From Artocarpus heterophyllus (taxonomy: Eukaryota; Streptophyta; Magnoliopsida; Rosales; Moraceae): a stretch of DNA of 64,000 bases. The stretch covers positions 9,834,420 through 9,898,419 of the forward strand of contig CM046340.1 in NCBI GenBank assembly GCA_025403435.1, given 5' to 3'. Of this stretch, positions 35,939-48,492 are shown piece after piece (the stretch's first letter is position 1; every line of letters begins with the position of its first letter). Under the pieces are notes generated by a model. It did no database searches. It worked only from the letters and a program-made list of their open reading frames with translations, and had not been told where the DNA came from. The translations under genes were made by a program, and so were the position numbers.

Positions 35939-37199
35939 GTTGATGAATGATATACCCAAAGCGTCCCTCAAAAGGAAGTAGAAGCAGAACTTTAAACTCT
36001 GCCCACCTTGCTTTATTTTTTCCTTTGCGATGACGATGTTGGGGCTTGACGGATAGGAGGCCCTCTCTTGCGTGTTTAGCTTTGTCCAGTTGTGAAGAGG
36101 CGAACTGATTGAATGCTTCAGCGATGAGGCTATATTTCCAAGTTCCTCAAACTCAAATAGAGCACTTCTTTTTAGATTAGTTCCTTCAGCACAGAGCAAC
36201 TGAGCTTGTGAAATATCGTGTCGTGATTTTACTGGTGAGGCTGGTTGTTGTGAGGTTTTGTTTGTTGGTTCTTTAAACCGGTTCAAGGGCGAGAGCATGC
36301 TCTTGGCATTTTGTTTTTATTTCAATGTATATCTGATTTTTGATGTTTTCATAGTTTAATTTGCTTTTCTTTTGAAGTAGAGAAGCTGCAGGTTTTTTGT
36401 CGAGGACAAGCAGTATTTGCAGATATAAATGGTCTGAGTTGTCCTACTCCTGGACGGTCATTGTAATTTGGTTGTAGGATTAAATTTTATAGCTCTGTTA
36501 GTTTGGAATTATTCAGCTTGGTCGTGGTTAAACTTCAACCGAGCTTAAGAAATTGATCAAATTTTTTTAGTTCAAATTGGTTTTGCTACAGTGTTTTTTC
36601 TCCTAAAATTTCAGTTGACATATTATTTTCACTTCAAACTTTTAGTTCAAACCGGGAAAATAAATGCTCCAATTGCTTTTAATACCGTGTTAAGGAGACC
36701 AACATTTCCATGGGATAAAGCCAAAAAACAAACATTACCTGGTACACACACTTGCACGAAGCAACATAATGACAATTTGCGGACTGAAAATTACATGATA
36801 ACACACGCACATAAATCAAATCAATGCCAAGATAGACTAAGCCTAGGAAGAGTCTAAGAAATTAATTAGGAAAGACAAAACGTATAGTAACATTGTTAAG
36901 AAAAATTAAATAAAGGGAGATATAAAACTTTAGAAAAGGTGAAATATAATTTTAAGAGGATGGGTATAATTTTAGAAGGGATGAAACATAATTTTTATAA
37001 AATTTTATATACAATATTAAGAGAAAAAAAGCTCAGATGGGCTATCTTCTTTTGTGTGTAGGTCTGCCCTTGTCTAGGACGATCTGTTGACACGAACCAA
37101 GATGCATGAATGAGACATTCCTTGTTCAGCAAATGAAGGCTTCAGTCCTTCCCGTTTCCACTTTTCCTAAAATTTGCTTTCCTCCCTTTAATTCACACA
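35939..37199. other. Intergenic, including the likely 3' UTR of the BCD1-like gene
   Basis: The first few hundred bases read as 3' UTR. The rest is A/T-rich and has no recognisable gene. The copia remnant begins near 37200. Confidence 0.6.
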
Positions 37200-38037
37200 C
37201 TAACATTAAAGAGAATTTATGTTTTCATCTGCGTCAAGCAAAATACATCCGTGACCTATTATGCAAAACCAAAATACAATTTGCTTGAGAAGTCATAGCT
37301 CCTTTAACCATTGGTCAGAAGTTAACTACCTTTGATGGTGATCCAGTTACTGATCTCCAGCTATACAGAAGTACAGTAGGTGCTCTACAATATGTTATGA
37401 TTACCAGACCAGAGTTAGCATATTCAGTTAATAGAGTATGCCAATTTATACATAATTTTTTGGAAGCACATTGGAAAACTGTCAAAAGAATCTTAAGATA
37501 CTTGGTAGGCACCATTGAATTTGGTCTGCACCTCACCTCTTGTCCTCTATCTCAACTTAATCTAGTTGGATTCTGTGTTGCTGGTTGGGCATCAAATGTT
37601 GATGATAGACGTTCAACATTAGTTTACTGCCTGTTCTTAGGACCTAACCTAATCTCTTGGCAATCACATAAATAGCATACTGTGTCAAGATCGTCAACAG
37701 AAGCTGAATATTGCAGCTTAGCTAGCTTAGTTACAGAAATAAGCTGGACTCAAGGTTTGCTAGGACAATTAAAGGTTGAAAGCACAAAGAAACTAGTAAT
37801 CTGGTTTGACAATCTGAGCACTGTGCATCTTGTATCAAATCCAGTCCCAAAACATGTTGAATTGGACCTTTATTTTGTTAGTGAGAAGATCCAACAGAAG
37901 CTCCTACTAGTGAGACATGTTCCAGTAGTTGACCAATTAGCTGATGTCTTCACAAAGGCTATCTCAAGCTCTGTATTCAACACCTTCAGATCCAAACTTA
38001 GAGTTTTAGACTTTAGCACTCTAAGTTTAAGGAGGGC
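37200..38037 (+). pseudogene. Truncated Ty1/copia pol (end of RT plus RNase H)
   Basis: One frame runs from the end of reverse transcriptase (QAKYIRDLL, about 37230) through [26 protein letters not shown] and VSRSSTEAEYCSLASL to ADVFTKAISSS. This is the usual C-terminus of copia polyproteins. It is broken by TGA at 37286-37288 and TAG at 37673-37675. It lacks gag, integrase and most of RT, so the element is 5'-truncated. It runs into a polypurine tract (AAGGAGGG) at the LTR edge, and the frame overruns into the LTR as far as 38071. Confidence 0.9.
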
Positions 38038-38279
38038 TGTTAGGACCAATTACAAACATGAAGAGCAATAACAGTATAACCAACTTGTTAACCAATTGTA
38101 ACCAACCGTTTCACATGTCATTAGTTTAGTAAGCAACTGAAACAAGTTAGTTAAACCTGCATTTAAGCATCTCTTGTACGTTTGCAGAGCAAGTAAGGAA
38201 AATTCAATGAAATCAGATCAACATTCTTTCATTCAATTTAACTAATCTCTCTCTCATTCACTTCTCTCTCAATTCAACA
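38038..38279 (+). repeat. 3' LTR of the truncated copia element
   Basis: The sequence starts TGTTAGGACC directly after the polypurine tract and ends TTCAACA, giving TGTT...AACA ends and a 242-bp LTR. No matching 5' LTR exists in the window. Confidence 0.7.
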
Positions 38280-38513
38280 TACCCCTTTAATATGTGTTAT
38301 AAAAGGAATGAATTTTCCGATGATGAAATAATGAAACTTTGAGATAAAATAATTGAAAAGTAGAACAGAACTAAGTCCTCCATCCGATTATGGATAGCCT
38401 ATGGTATTACTATGGATGATAAGTCGTGTTTTGTTTTAAAGGAATTAGATACTTTTCCTTTTTCATATAGGTGGTGATAATTTATTACATTCTAACATTT
38501 TTGCCATACCCTG

Positions 38514-38867
38514 TTGCATCTGAAGATACATGGAGATTTTATCCTAATTAGTGGAGATACTGTGAGCAACATGTCGCTTACTCAGGCTCTTCAAGAACAC
38601 AAAGAGAGCAGGAAAAAAGATACTAATGCTGTTATGACAATGGTGATAAAACGATCAAAGCCGTCCCAGATCACTCATCAATCCCGACTCGGCACTGATG
38701 AACTTTTCATGGCAATAGATCCTACTGCAAAGCAGCCATTATATTATGAGGACAAGGCAGACCATTCTAAGGGAGCTTTGTATTTGGACAAATTGTTACT
38801 TGCTGATAATACTTCGGTTTCGTTGCACAATTGCTTTAGTCCTGATATCGAATCGTTCTCCCAAAAT
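38514..38867 (+). pseudogene. Isolated fragment of an eIF2B epsilon-subunit gene
   Basis: About 118 codons are open and match the nucleotidyltransferase-like part of plant eIF2B-epsilon, the catalytic subunit of the guanine-nucleotide exchange factor for eIF2. Segments include ILISGDTVSNMSLTQALQ, HQSRLGTDELFMAIDP, YYEDKADHSKG and LHNCFSPDIESFSQN. Residues expected between LHN and the Cys are missing, a small deletion. Neither the N-terminal start nor the HEAT/W2 C-terminal half is present nearby. The piece lies 235 bp after the copia LTR. It is a gene fragment, not a working gene, though its frame is still open. Confidence 0.85.
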
Positions 38868-40562
38868 TTAATTGTGTGTGTGTGTCTCTATACTTTTGAT
38901 GACTGTAACTCATAATTGTGAAATAGGGAAGTGATAATCTTGAATAGTAGCTTAGGCATACAAGTCATTGTTAAGAAAACAGAGTTTATTGATTATGTGT
39001 GCGTGCGTGGATGTGTGAGTATTTTTTTTTTTTTTTAAACCAACGTAAACATAACTAGTCTGCTCAGGGAACTCACATATCTTACACATCGTTTTATTGT
39101 GCATAAAATAAAGCTCAGTTTCTACCGTAAACTTAACTATAAACAGTGTAAAACTTATACATATTATAGTAATATTAAAAAAAATGCTACAATATAAAAC
39201 CCTCACATGCTACAATAAAAGTGATTCTCACCGTTAGTTTCCACCACTCTTTCAAACACCCTATAAGTGCTCACACAAACGAACATACACGTGTATGCTC
39301 CCCCTGGCTCCTGCCAAATAATTCACACCTCAATGTTCTAACTTCCTGTTAGAATGAGAACAAAGCATTGCTTGGTTGTAAAATTTAAGGTTAAATATCT
39401 ATGCCTCTATGTAATTGGCCAAAACTTGTCTGATCGTGTCAGCGAAGAGCATGGCTAACATTAAGGAATCAAAAGAGTGGTAACTTTCTTTTGTTGTGTA
39501 TCTGACTTGGAGATGGTCGAGGGTTGAGGTTTGAAGTGGAATTTCTATGAGGAATCATACAGTCGAACTTTTGGTAATTCAGTCTATGTGTTCATCAGGC
39601 AACTTTTGGTAATTCAGTCTATACCCAGATCGAGAGAGAGATGTGATCTGCCGCCTATTGCCGTCACCTCCCACTCCATCTCACCCCCACCCCATTGGCC
39701 GTCGCCCCCCATTGCCATTGCCCATCTCGTCGTCGTCGCAGGTCTAGATCGAGAGAGAGAAGTGATCCGTCTCCCGTCGTCGTCACCCGCTGCCATTGCG
39801 CACCTAGATTGAGAGTAAGAGAGAGAGCAGAGACGCAGAGAAGAGGAAAAGAAAAGTGGGAAAGAGTAATCATGAAAAAGATGGAGGGAGATTCAGGAAA
39901 AAAAATAGAAAAAAAGAATTTAAATCAAAACGTTTTTTATTACTATTTTAAGTATTTTATTGTTTTTATATATATTTTATTAGAATTTTAATAATTTTAT
40001 TTTAATAATATGTCACATCAATAATGTCATTTGTTTTTTAAACGAAAGAGTATTTTGAAGATTTATTTATTTCGATATTCGAATCACGGTTTAAATTATT
40101 TTGTTATATTATTTTTTTTTACAAAATTTAAATCTTTATACAAATACTCAAATCAAACGGGTATAAATAATTTTTATAGATCAAGAAGTGTTTTAATCTA
40201 TTTTAAAAAATCAAGGGTTTAATAAATTAAAGTATATAGATAGAGGCATATTTATAAAAATAATCTTTTTTAATGGTTTTTTTATTCTTTTATTTTTTCC
40301 CTTTTTATTTTCTACAGGCGCAAAAGACAAGAAAGTTTGACAGCCGTCGCTCAACCGTTTATCCCTCAGGAGGCACGTCAAAGTTAACAGGTGTATCTAA
40401 TCTGAAAATCATGATTTGTAATCGTTGCATTGCATCTGTACATTCACATTTCTTCAACAAAAACATATTCCTATTAAATAATAATCAGAAAAAAGAAGAA
40501 AGGGAAAAAAAAGAAGAAGAAGAAGAAAGAACTAACGAATTAACAACATCATTACTGCATTG
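38868..40562. other. Intergenic, with a GC-rich duplicated patch
   Basis: A 22-bp phrase (ACTTTTGGTAATTCAGTCTA plus two bases) occurs near 39567 and again near 39602. It is followed by a GC-rich patch (39630-39840) in which GATCGAGAGAGAGA appears twice about 115 bp apart. The patch contrasts with the A/T-rich flanks and may be the end of a DNA transposon, though I could not define its ends. The rest is low-complexity. Confidence 0.4.
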
Positions 40563-41243
40563 ATGGAGAGCGGTGATCAGTACCCATCCCGGATTCCACC
40601 ATCGGCACCGCCAGCGCCGGCTCCGGTTCCAAGCATAACATTTGTTTCAAATTCTCCGCGAATCCTTGGTCGACCGGTCTCTGTGACTGTTGTGACGATA
40701 TGAGCACTTGTGAGTACTACGTATACCATTATCTCATCTCTTTTTTTTTTTTTTTTTCTGGGATTTTGATTTTGAATCGTTTTAATATGGATCAATGTCT
40801 TTAAATTATCTTAGTAAGGAACGGCAATCAACAACGACTATATGTATAGTGTGCATGATTGGTATTATTAGAACAAATTTTTGTATAATGCATTAATCTT
40901 TCGTCTATTGATTGTCAAGACCAGTAATCAAGTTTAAGCTTTTAAATCTAATTAATTTAATATGTTTATGATTGTCTACACATGCAACTACTTTTTGGCA
41001 TTACAGTGACTAGACATGTTCCTCAGTGCTAGAGGTTGGAAATTATAGAACGATGTTCTTTTTTAAATATAACGGGATCAACCATGCGTGTTCACTAATC
41101 TCAGGTTGCTTGACATGCTGGTGTCCATGTGTCACATTTGGACGAATCGCAGAAATCGTTGACCCCTGGTCAACTCGTAAGTAAGTTCTCCTACAAAATC
41201 ATTTTTTTACGTACACAAAATATAGATTGATTGTATTTTGTTG

Positions 41244-41246
<3 letters not shown>

Positions 41247-41275
<29 letters not shown>
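41247..41275. repeat. (AT)n microsatellite
   Basis: About fourteen AT units lie within the second intron of the PLAC8 pseudogene. Confidence 0.9.
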
Positions 41276-41284
<9 letters not shown>

Positions 41285-41704
41285 GTTGCTGTGGTTGCAT
41301 GTTGTGGCGTGTGGAGTAGGTGGGGCGCTGTCGACGTTGATAATGTGCGTGACTGGTTGCCCATGCATGTATTCATAGGGGCCAATTTTTCTTGGAGGAG
41401 TGGCCCGGCACTGACTGCTGCGTTTATTGCTTCTGCGAAGGATGTGCTTTGTGCCAAGAGCATAGAGAGCTTAAAAACCTTGGATTTGACATGCCTATAG
41501 GTAAAGCAAATAGGCCCCTCTTTCCCTGGCCTTTCTTTATTATAGTAGGCTTAACTTTACGATTTTTTTGTAATACGCGGTTTTTAAACTTTTTCGTAAC
41601 AATTGAGTATTAAATTTAGTTAAGTGTGTCAATTAATATCTAACAACAACGTTTATTAAATTTAAGACGGAAAATGATTACTTGAGACATAAATAACCCA
41701 TTTA

Positions 41705-41977
41705 TGCTACAAAAAATTAGACTTTTAGTACTAAAAATTTTTAGTAGAACTTTTAGTAACAAAATATTATGACCAATGTACAATTAGTCACAAACTTTGG
41801 TTTAGTTTTTGTTGTGACTAAAACATTAAGCCATGAGGTTTTTAGTCACAATGTTTCCATCATTAAAAACTTTGTGGTTAAAAATTTTATTCAAAATAAA
41901 AATTGAACTTAAGTTTATGACTAAATACACATCAGTCATAATAGTTGTTGTGACTAAAAGTTTAATTTTTTATAGTG
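41705..41977. mobile_element. Small CACTA-like non-autonomous transposon
   Basis: The right end, read on the minus strand, is CACTATAAAAAATTAAACTT. The left end is TGCTACAAAAAATTAGACTT, the same terminal repeat with two bases of CACTA altered. Internal TTGTGACTAAAA-type phrases occur in both orientations, as in CACTA subterminal regions. Flanking triplets are TTA and TCA, an imperfect 3-bp target duplication. It lies in the last intron of the PLAC8 pseudogene and has no coding capacity. Confidence 0.6.
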
Positions 41978-43319
41978 TCAGAAGTGAAGGGGCAGAATTT
42001 CAAACACAACAATGATTAAAATATACATAAAAGCTAACGAAATTATTAAAAAACATTAACAATGATATAATTTCTTTATATATATATATATCATATATAA
42101 AATTGAACAATTTGACTTTTATTTGAAGTAAATAAGAAATATACGTTTTCTAAATGGATTTTGTATGTCTCACGTGATCGTTTTCTATCTCAATATTAAC
42201 GGAAGTTTGTGATCACGATTTAATTGCCACACTTTGTTAAGTTTAAACGACTCAGTCATCACAAAAATAAAAATAAAAATATTTAATCATATTGTAAAAC
42301 ACAAAAAGTTCAGAATATAAATGTGTCAAAAACCCTAATTTATTAACTTCAACTTTTGTGTCCCATGCTCATATACATGATATATAGAGCATGACCCTAT
42401 GTTTAGTTGTTGAAGTACAGCTTCTTAATTGGACCTACACACGTATATTATTATCTCTTTTTTGTTGGTAGTGTTATTGGGTATGATATAATTGCAAGGG
42501 AGAAGTAAGGTTATCAATTATATATCAGCAAGCGTCATAATATTATTAAGATTGCGTGGATACCTATGTCATAATTTATGGGTTCTAAATTATGTTGACA
42601 ATATGATTGATTAGGTTAAGAATGCCATCAATTGTAATAATAACATGAATTTTGTGCATATGATAAAAAGTAAAACTTATCATATTTGAGGTTTGTCTAC
42701 AGTTCTCCCAACGTGATCATATTGTCATATTAAAAAAAATGTAACATATTATTTATTTCGTCTGACTTACATAAGACATTTATAACTTGAAGAAATTAGC
42801 TAACGAAATTATTTTTACATCTTATTAAATTTTTAACAAGTATCATGTCATATTTCTCAGTTCTATATATATGTTACATAATGTAACGGTCTTATAACCG
42901 GCATGCAGACAAAACCCATTATCATATAAGTGGATGCATGATGATCATATTTATTACAATCACAGAAGTGGTGATTGTCACGAACAAATTTGTATTTCAA
43001 GTTTGTTGATCTGTATCTATAACAACTGCATAACTTAGTTAACTAATATTGAGCACTAAGTTCTATCTGGAGACATAATATATAAAGCATTGGAAAAGTC
43101 CGAATAATCATTCAATGGAAACAGTACTATTTTAACAGTACATTATTGCTGCAGATTGCCATGTTTCTTTTTTTCTTTTTCTTCTTTTTTTTTTTTTAAA
43201 TTTCATATAATGCATTTACTTTATTTCAATAAATATGTGTAGGTTGGCATGGAAATACAGCAAGGCAAAAAAGGGTAGCAGCAATGGCTCCGGAAGTCCA
43301 GAGAAGCATGAGGCGATAG

Positions 43320-44766
43320 ATATCAGCACATGCAGTCAGTCATGATATTGAATTTGTAACCCCGCCACAAGCAATATCACAAGTTAAAGAGATCGAACTC
43401 CAAAAAGAGCTGTCTCAATCAGTTTTTTTTTTTTTTTTTTTTTTGGTTGTGGGTGGGGGGGTTAAAATGTCTCTGTTAGTTTTTTTTAGAATTTTTTGGT
43501 TAATATGTCTCGGTCAGTGTTTTTTTCTGGTGGAAAAATGTCTCGGTTGTTGGCTACTTTATTACTTCTATATATTTCATGAAAAGACAACTAAGTACTA
43601 AGTTAAAGCAGAACAAATATTAATGGATATATTATATATATATATATATAGCCCCCAAAGTCCCCACCTTCTCTTTGTTTCCTTTTCAATATTTTTAGGA
43701 CGTTTCATTTTCAATTTGAAGTGTATAAATTTACGGAGAAGCTAAAATACATCTCGTTCCAGAAATCATTTGAATCTTCCGGGATTACAGCTCAATCTAT
43801 GAACCGTTAGATAATAAAAAGAGAAAAATTTAATCAGTCGCCGAAATTATTTCACCTTTTAGCTGGCAATTTTTCATCGAACTATGGAAATAAAACTTTA
43901 TATTTGAAGTTGGGATTGGATCCAAACATCTAAAGGAATTAATTCAATGCATTTCTCATGTACTCATAGGCGAAGTTTTGAATGAGTTTAAATTTGTTGT
44001 TCCATTTTCTTATTTCCTTGATTGTCTTCTTTATTATTTACGTGATATATTATTTAAACTTAACAATTTAAATACACAAATAGGACCTAAATATTAAAAA
44101 TAATTAAACAATTCACCTATGTATCAAAATTTAATTGGAGAACATATAAAGGGACAAAAAAAAAAGAACAATAGATCATGTGAATCATATTGGATTTGAC
44201 AAAGTTCTATCTGTTCAATAATTTTTTTTTATATTTATTCTCTGTCCAACATTACTATTTAATTAATAAATCTAAAAAAAAGGGTTATGATAAACTTCGA
44301 AAAAAATAACTACAATAGGATTTTTTTTGGATTCTTTTATTTCATCAATTCAAACTAGATAATGATTACTAGAGTGTTTGAGAACCAAGTAAAAACTTGA
44401 AGTTAAAACTTAAACACTGTAGCACGTGAGAGCTTGATACTGTATCTTTTTTTTTTTTTTTTGCACTGTAACATGTGAGAACTTTATATTAAAGTTGAAA
44501 CTTTGATATTAAAACTTAGTTATCAAATACTCTATATATTTTATTTTGTTATTTTTTTTACCTTTATTGACAAAAATCCTTGCTCAAAATACTACATTGA
44601 GCATGAGTTTTTATAGTCCAAGTATATCTTGTTCATACCAAGATTAATTTTTCTTGGTTAACAATAATAATTTATAGTGGTTCGCAAATATCGCGTAACA
44701 GAATATGATGAGATAAAATGCAATATAAATAAAGACACAAGAAACTAGTTATCTTTAATAAGAGCA
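43320..44766. other. Intergenic A/T-rich region
   Basis: Poly(T) runs (about 43424-43444) and A/T-rich sequence, with no recognisable gene. It contains a MITE-like element at 44371-44533. Confidence 0.6.
44371..44533. repeat. MITE-like inverted-repeat element
   Basis: The left end AGAGTGTTTGAGAACCAAG and the reverse complement of the right end, AGAGTATTTGATAACTAAG, are alike over 19 bases. The arms continue with related AAACTT-rich sequence. The middle has a T run flanked by two near-copies of GCACTGTAACATGTGAGA. I could not assign a superfamily. Confidence 0.5.
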
Positions 44767-45009
44767 AGAATTGAAATGCCCCTAGGTAGGGGTTAACAAT
44801 TTTTAATAAGTTAAATGAAGATTAGAAAATAAAAATAAAACATCAAAAGAAATTTGTCCAAGACTTAAATGAAATCTCTCAAAATCAAAATAAAAATATA
44901 AACAACAATTAAACCACAGTTTAATGTAGCACCTTAATCTAATAATATAAAACTGTCATCATCATCATTCCAACCCTCAACACCTCTTAACACAATCACA
45001 GAAAGTCAC

Positions 45010-47544
45010 TGTAACGCCCCTATATGGGGGTTAACAGTTTTTAATGAGATAAAATAAAAATAAATAATAAAAGTAAAACCTTAAAATAAAATTTGCCCGG
45101 GACTTAAATGAAAACTCTCAACTCAAAAATAAAAATATAAACGATAAATAAACCACAGTTTTAATGTAGCACCTTAAATTTAATAATATAAACTGTTGTC
45201 ATCATCATTTTAACCCTCAACACATTGTAATACAGTCACAGAAAGTAACAATTGATGCTTACATTATCATGAAGAACATTCTCAACAATTGAAGCAGTCC
45301 CAATGTAATATAGCTACATCACGTCCTCAACTATATTTCTCGTAGCCACCTCACACTTAGTGAGTCCTGAAAAGATATAAACATAAGGGAATGAGCAACA
45401 CTATGCTCAGTAGAGAAAGCCATTACTCACCTCTATCATTACCACATTAAAATCTGCATGGTTAGTAAGTTACATCATATTCCAGATTATGAGGTTTATT
45501 ATGATCACATCTTATGGATACCGTAGTTAATCATTACCAAGTGTCATAATTACACATTTATACAAATATTACCAATCATCATTGTTCCTAGGTATCCATG
45601 TTAAATTGAGTATCACTCAACTCATCGAAACCCAAATGGGCGCACTTGATCACCCTATAAACATTCCAAGGGTGTTCCGGTGAGGGGACATCAAGTCCCG
45701 AGTCCTCACCAAATCGATTCCTGTACAGTGTGTTCTGGGACTTTCAACCCAAGGAAGCGTCATCGCCTTCCCCCTACTTTACCTTTTAGGGTATTCATGC
45801 CCAAGGACGTAACCGTCGCCCTTTTCATGTCTCACAATTTCTCTATATTAAATCATTATTAATAGAGTTAATTTTCCTAACCATGCTTCTCAATTTATAA
45901 CATGTGTCAATTCATTATGTTCCTCGCCGTACAATACAAGACGAGTCCATGTCATAGTTTCATATGTGATACACATATAATATCAGTTCAACATAGATAT
46001 ATATATATTGCGGCAAAACAATCAATTTTAATTCTATAAAAACCTCACAAAAGATGAGTAATAGAATCCCTACCTTTTAAGCTTATCAACAGTCTCTTAA
46101 TCCTGGAATCAATTAACGTTAGCTCCATACTCCCTTGATCTTGAACTCCAAGCAAAGCAGATCCAGTTGTATCTCGCTGTATCTATGAAGCATCCTCTGT
46201 AGTGCTCCTCGAGCGACTATGAATGGCTAGGAATGCTTCCTGGAGATCATACATTCTTGAAAACGTCATTCTGGACTCCGATACTGCTGTTTGAATCGCC
46301 TCGATTCGCGTGCAGTCGGTACCGGATGATTTTCATCGGAGTGGAATTTGCTCGAACGGAGGTCACCATTGCATCCAGAGCATCGAAACGAGTCAGGAGG
46401 CGGTCTCGGATCTTCGATCGGAGGTCCGGATCACAAAATCCCATTTTGGCCTTTGACCACCGTTGACCGGCGTTGACCACCGTTGACCGGCCGTTGACCG
46501 GCGGCGGTTGGCTCCGTTGAGGGCTGAGCTCAAGCCTACCCCCCCTAATTCGACCCTTCTGAGTTCAATGGTGATGTCAATTTCATTCAATTCGACCTCT
46601 AACATAGCAAATCGAAGACGGAATTCACGGCCACAACCGGCGGCTCCGATCTCTTATCTCCGGCGGAGATATCGTGAAATTGAGGTGGGGGAATTGTTCC
46701 CCGGCCTCCTCTGAGTATTTCCCCTACGGTGGGGCAGTTCAACACAGCGTGGAACGGCGGCTCCACCTAGCTCCACGGCGGTGCACGACGGAGATGCCGT
46801 TTTCCGTCCTCCGGCCATCATTTCGTGCAATTGAGGTATCTAATTTCTTCCTCTCGGTCCTCTGAAGGTTTTTGTGCCTTCAATTTGGCACAAAACGGCC
46901 TAAAATGGCCAACCCAACCTCACCCACGGCGACGGTGGCGGGCGTCTTCGTTCTCCGGCGAGGGGCGGCGGAACGGTGCAATTGACCGAGGGGTCTTGCT
47001 CGCCGTCGCCCTCTGATCATTTTGGCACCGGCGGTGTGCTACACCGCTGCCATATGCGGCGGCTCCGACGACGGCTCCACGGCGGCGACGGGGCAGCTCC
47101 GGCGAAGCTGTTCCAGCCAGAATTGAGCTGGGAAATTGGTACCATCTTGTTCCTCTCCTCTCACTGAGTCCATAGACACCAAAATCACGTCGATTGGTGG
47201 TCGGACGGCCGAGAAACGATGTCGGGAAAATATGGGTTTCACCGCCACTTTGGGCGGCGCGTGAGCCCTCCTCCGGCGGTGTTTTGGGTGGCACGACACC
47301 TCGTTGGACTCAGCTCAACGAGAGCTTCCCACTGGTATGGGAGGTGTCGAAAAATAACGCCAGAATCTCAAACGAGATTTGAGGAGAAAGAGAGAAAATT
47401 CTAGAGAGAGAAAGAAGAGAGAGAAAGTCTCGAGTTTTGTGATATTTTCTGATTTTTTTTTTTTTTTTTTTTTTTTTTATATATATATATACTAAAAATT
47501 AATCTAATTACCTTAATACCCTTAGGGGAATAACGGGTGTCACA
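45010..47544 (-). repeat. 3' LTR of the young element
   Basis: It starts TGTAACGCCC and ends GGGTGTCACA on the plus strand. About 46200-47400 is GC-rich, full of CGGCGG-type phrases and accidental open frames. It holds the W-box cluster at 46453-46499. A long T run and (AT)6 lie near 47453-47492. Confidence 0.95.
46453..46499. promoter_or_regulatory. Five phased W-box cores (TTGACC) in the LTR
   Basis: TTGACC starts at 46453, 46463, 46473, 46483 and 46494, so the steps are 10, 10, 10 and 11 bp, one helical turn each. TTGAC(C/T) is the core bound by WRKY factors, mostly stress and defence regulators. A cluster on one face of the DNA suggests cooperative binding. In element orientation, possible TATA boxes (minus strand) lie downstream near 45893 and 45556. 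Confidence 0.6.
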
Positions 47545-47561
47545 GCTCTACCCCCCTTAAA
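47545..47561 (-). other. Polypurine tract of the young element
   Basis: On the minus strand the sequence before the 3' LTR reads CTTTAAGGGGGGTAGAGC, a strong plus-strand priming tract abutting TGTGACACCC. Confidence 0.85.
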
Positions 47562-48492
47562 GAAATTTCGTCCTCGAAATTTCAATTCTAGTAATACTAG
47601 TAAAAATTATGATTCCAATTCCGAGTCTAAACCGTTAATGTTGTTTGTCCTCCAAATTTAAGTTATCGTATCTCCACTTATTTACTTGCATAATAAATCT
47701 TACTCTAAATTCTAAATCCCTCAATGAGAGTATTTCTGACAAGTTTTAACTTGTAACACCGTATAATAGTCTAAGAATCTGATCAGGCATACATATTGAC
47801 CATACCATGATTCCAGTCCTTCATTGTCCATGGACTGTGATTTACAATCACATGAGGAGATTGTCAGAGAAATTTTATATACTTCATCTTTAGGTTCCTT
47901 TTCCTTTTTGAGTAAGGAAAAGTCAAATATATTTGATTTCATACCTCAACTAATAAACTAAAACATAATCATAAAACATATATCACAAACACCTATATTC
48001 AAAACCATACATTAAACTTACTCATAGAGATATTAAACGGAATCTCAGAGTTGCAAACATACCCGACATATTTTTCATTAAACAGCTATCCTCATGACAC
48101 AAACATTCAATCCAAATAATATACTCATATTTCATATGGAATATCCCCATAACTGACTCTGGTACTTCCACATAATATTAACAGAATATTACACATTACA
48201 AACATCATACGGATACGTTTCGAGAGTACAAGGCACTCCGTATACCAGCTATCCATATCATGCATGCTTATAGGATACAAAAACATCGATAAACAAAAGA
48301 TCGGACCTTAAGAAGGATGCGTTTCGAGAGCATCAAGTACTCCGTATCCAGCCATCCCGGCATTAGGCTCAATGAATCTAAAAGATTGAACAACGACGTA
48401 CCACAAGAAACACAGAATACAAGGTAAACGGTTATTCGTAACACACGAAATACGGACATACATGCCTACATGCCAAAGATAAAACAAAAAGA
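47562..48492 (-). other. 3' non-coding internal region with a diverged tandem repeat
   Basis: No coding sequence is supported. Two diverged units (about 48211-48262 and 48315-48361, offset 104 bp) share GTTTCGAGAG and ACTCCGTAT phrases. In element orientation they follow the LOG-like ORF, so they would form its 3' UTR. Confidence 0.6.

Larger units (their letters stand above)
40563..43319 (+). pseudogene. PLAC8/PCR-family (plant cadmium resistance / FW2.2-like) pseudogene
   Basis: Four exon remnants are visible: 40563-40709, 41105-41176, about 41310-41500 and 43243-43319. Joined pieces give a proline-rich start (MESGDQYPSRIPPSAP), then [83 protein letters not shown] and a normal end (AAMAPEVQRSMRR). 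PLAC8/PCR proteins are small Cys-rich membrane proteins linked to metal export and cell-number control. Lesions: a frameshift in exon 1 between the proline-rich start and PWSTGL, and a deletion with frameshift in exon 3 just after CMYS, removing about eight residues. The intron after exon 2 carries a (TA)n tract. The last intron holds a CACTA-like element. Confidence 0.85.

Noticed and set aside
37397..38071. Two independent small genes
   Set aside because: They are pieces of one copia RNase H region separated by a TAG stop.
46233..47404. Several open frames of 60-124 codons within the GC-rich LTR segment (duplicated at 53018-54189)
   Set aside because: They overlap on both strands, have Arg/Ser/Pro-rich composition typical of GC-rich non-coding DNA and show no domain. 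The duplication reflects the LTR pair.
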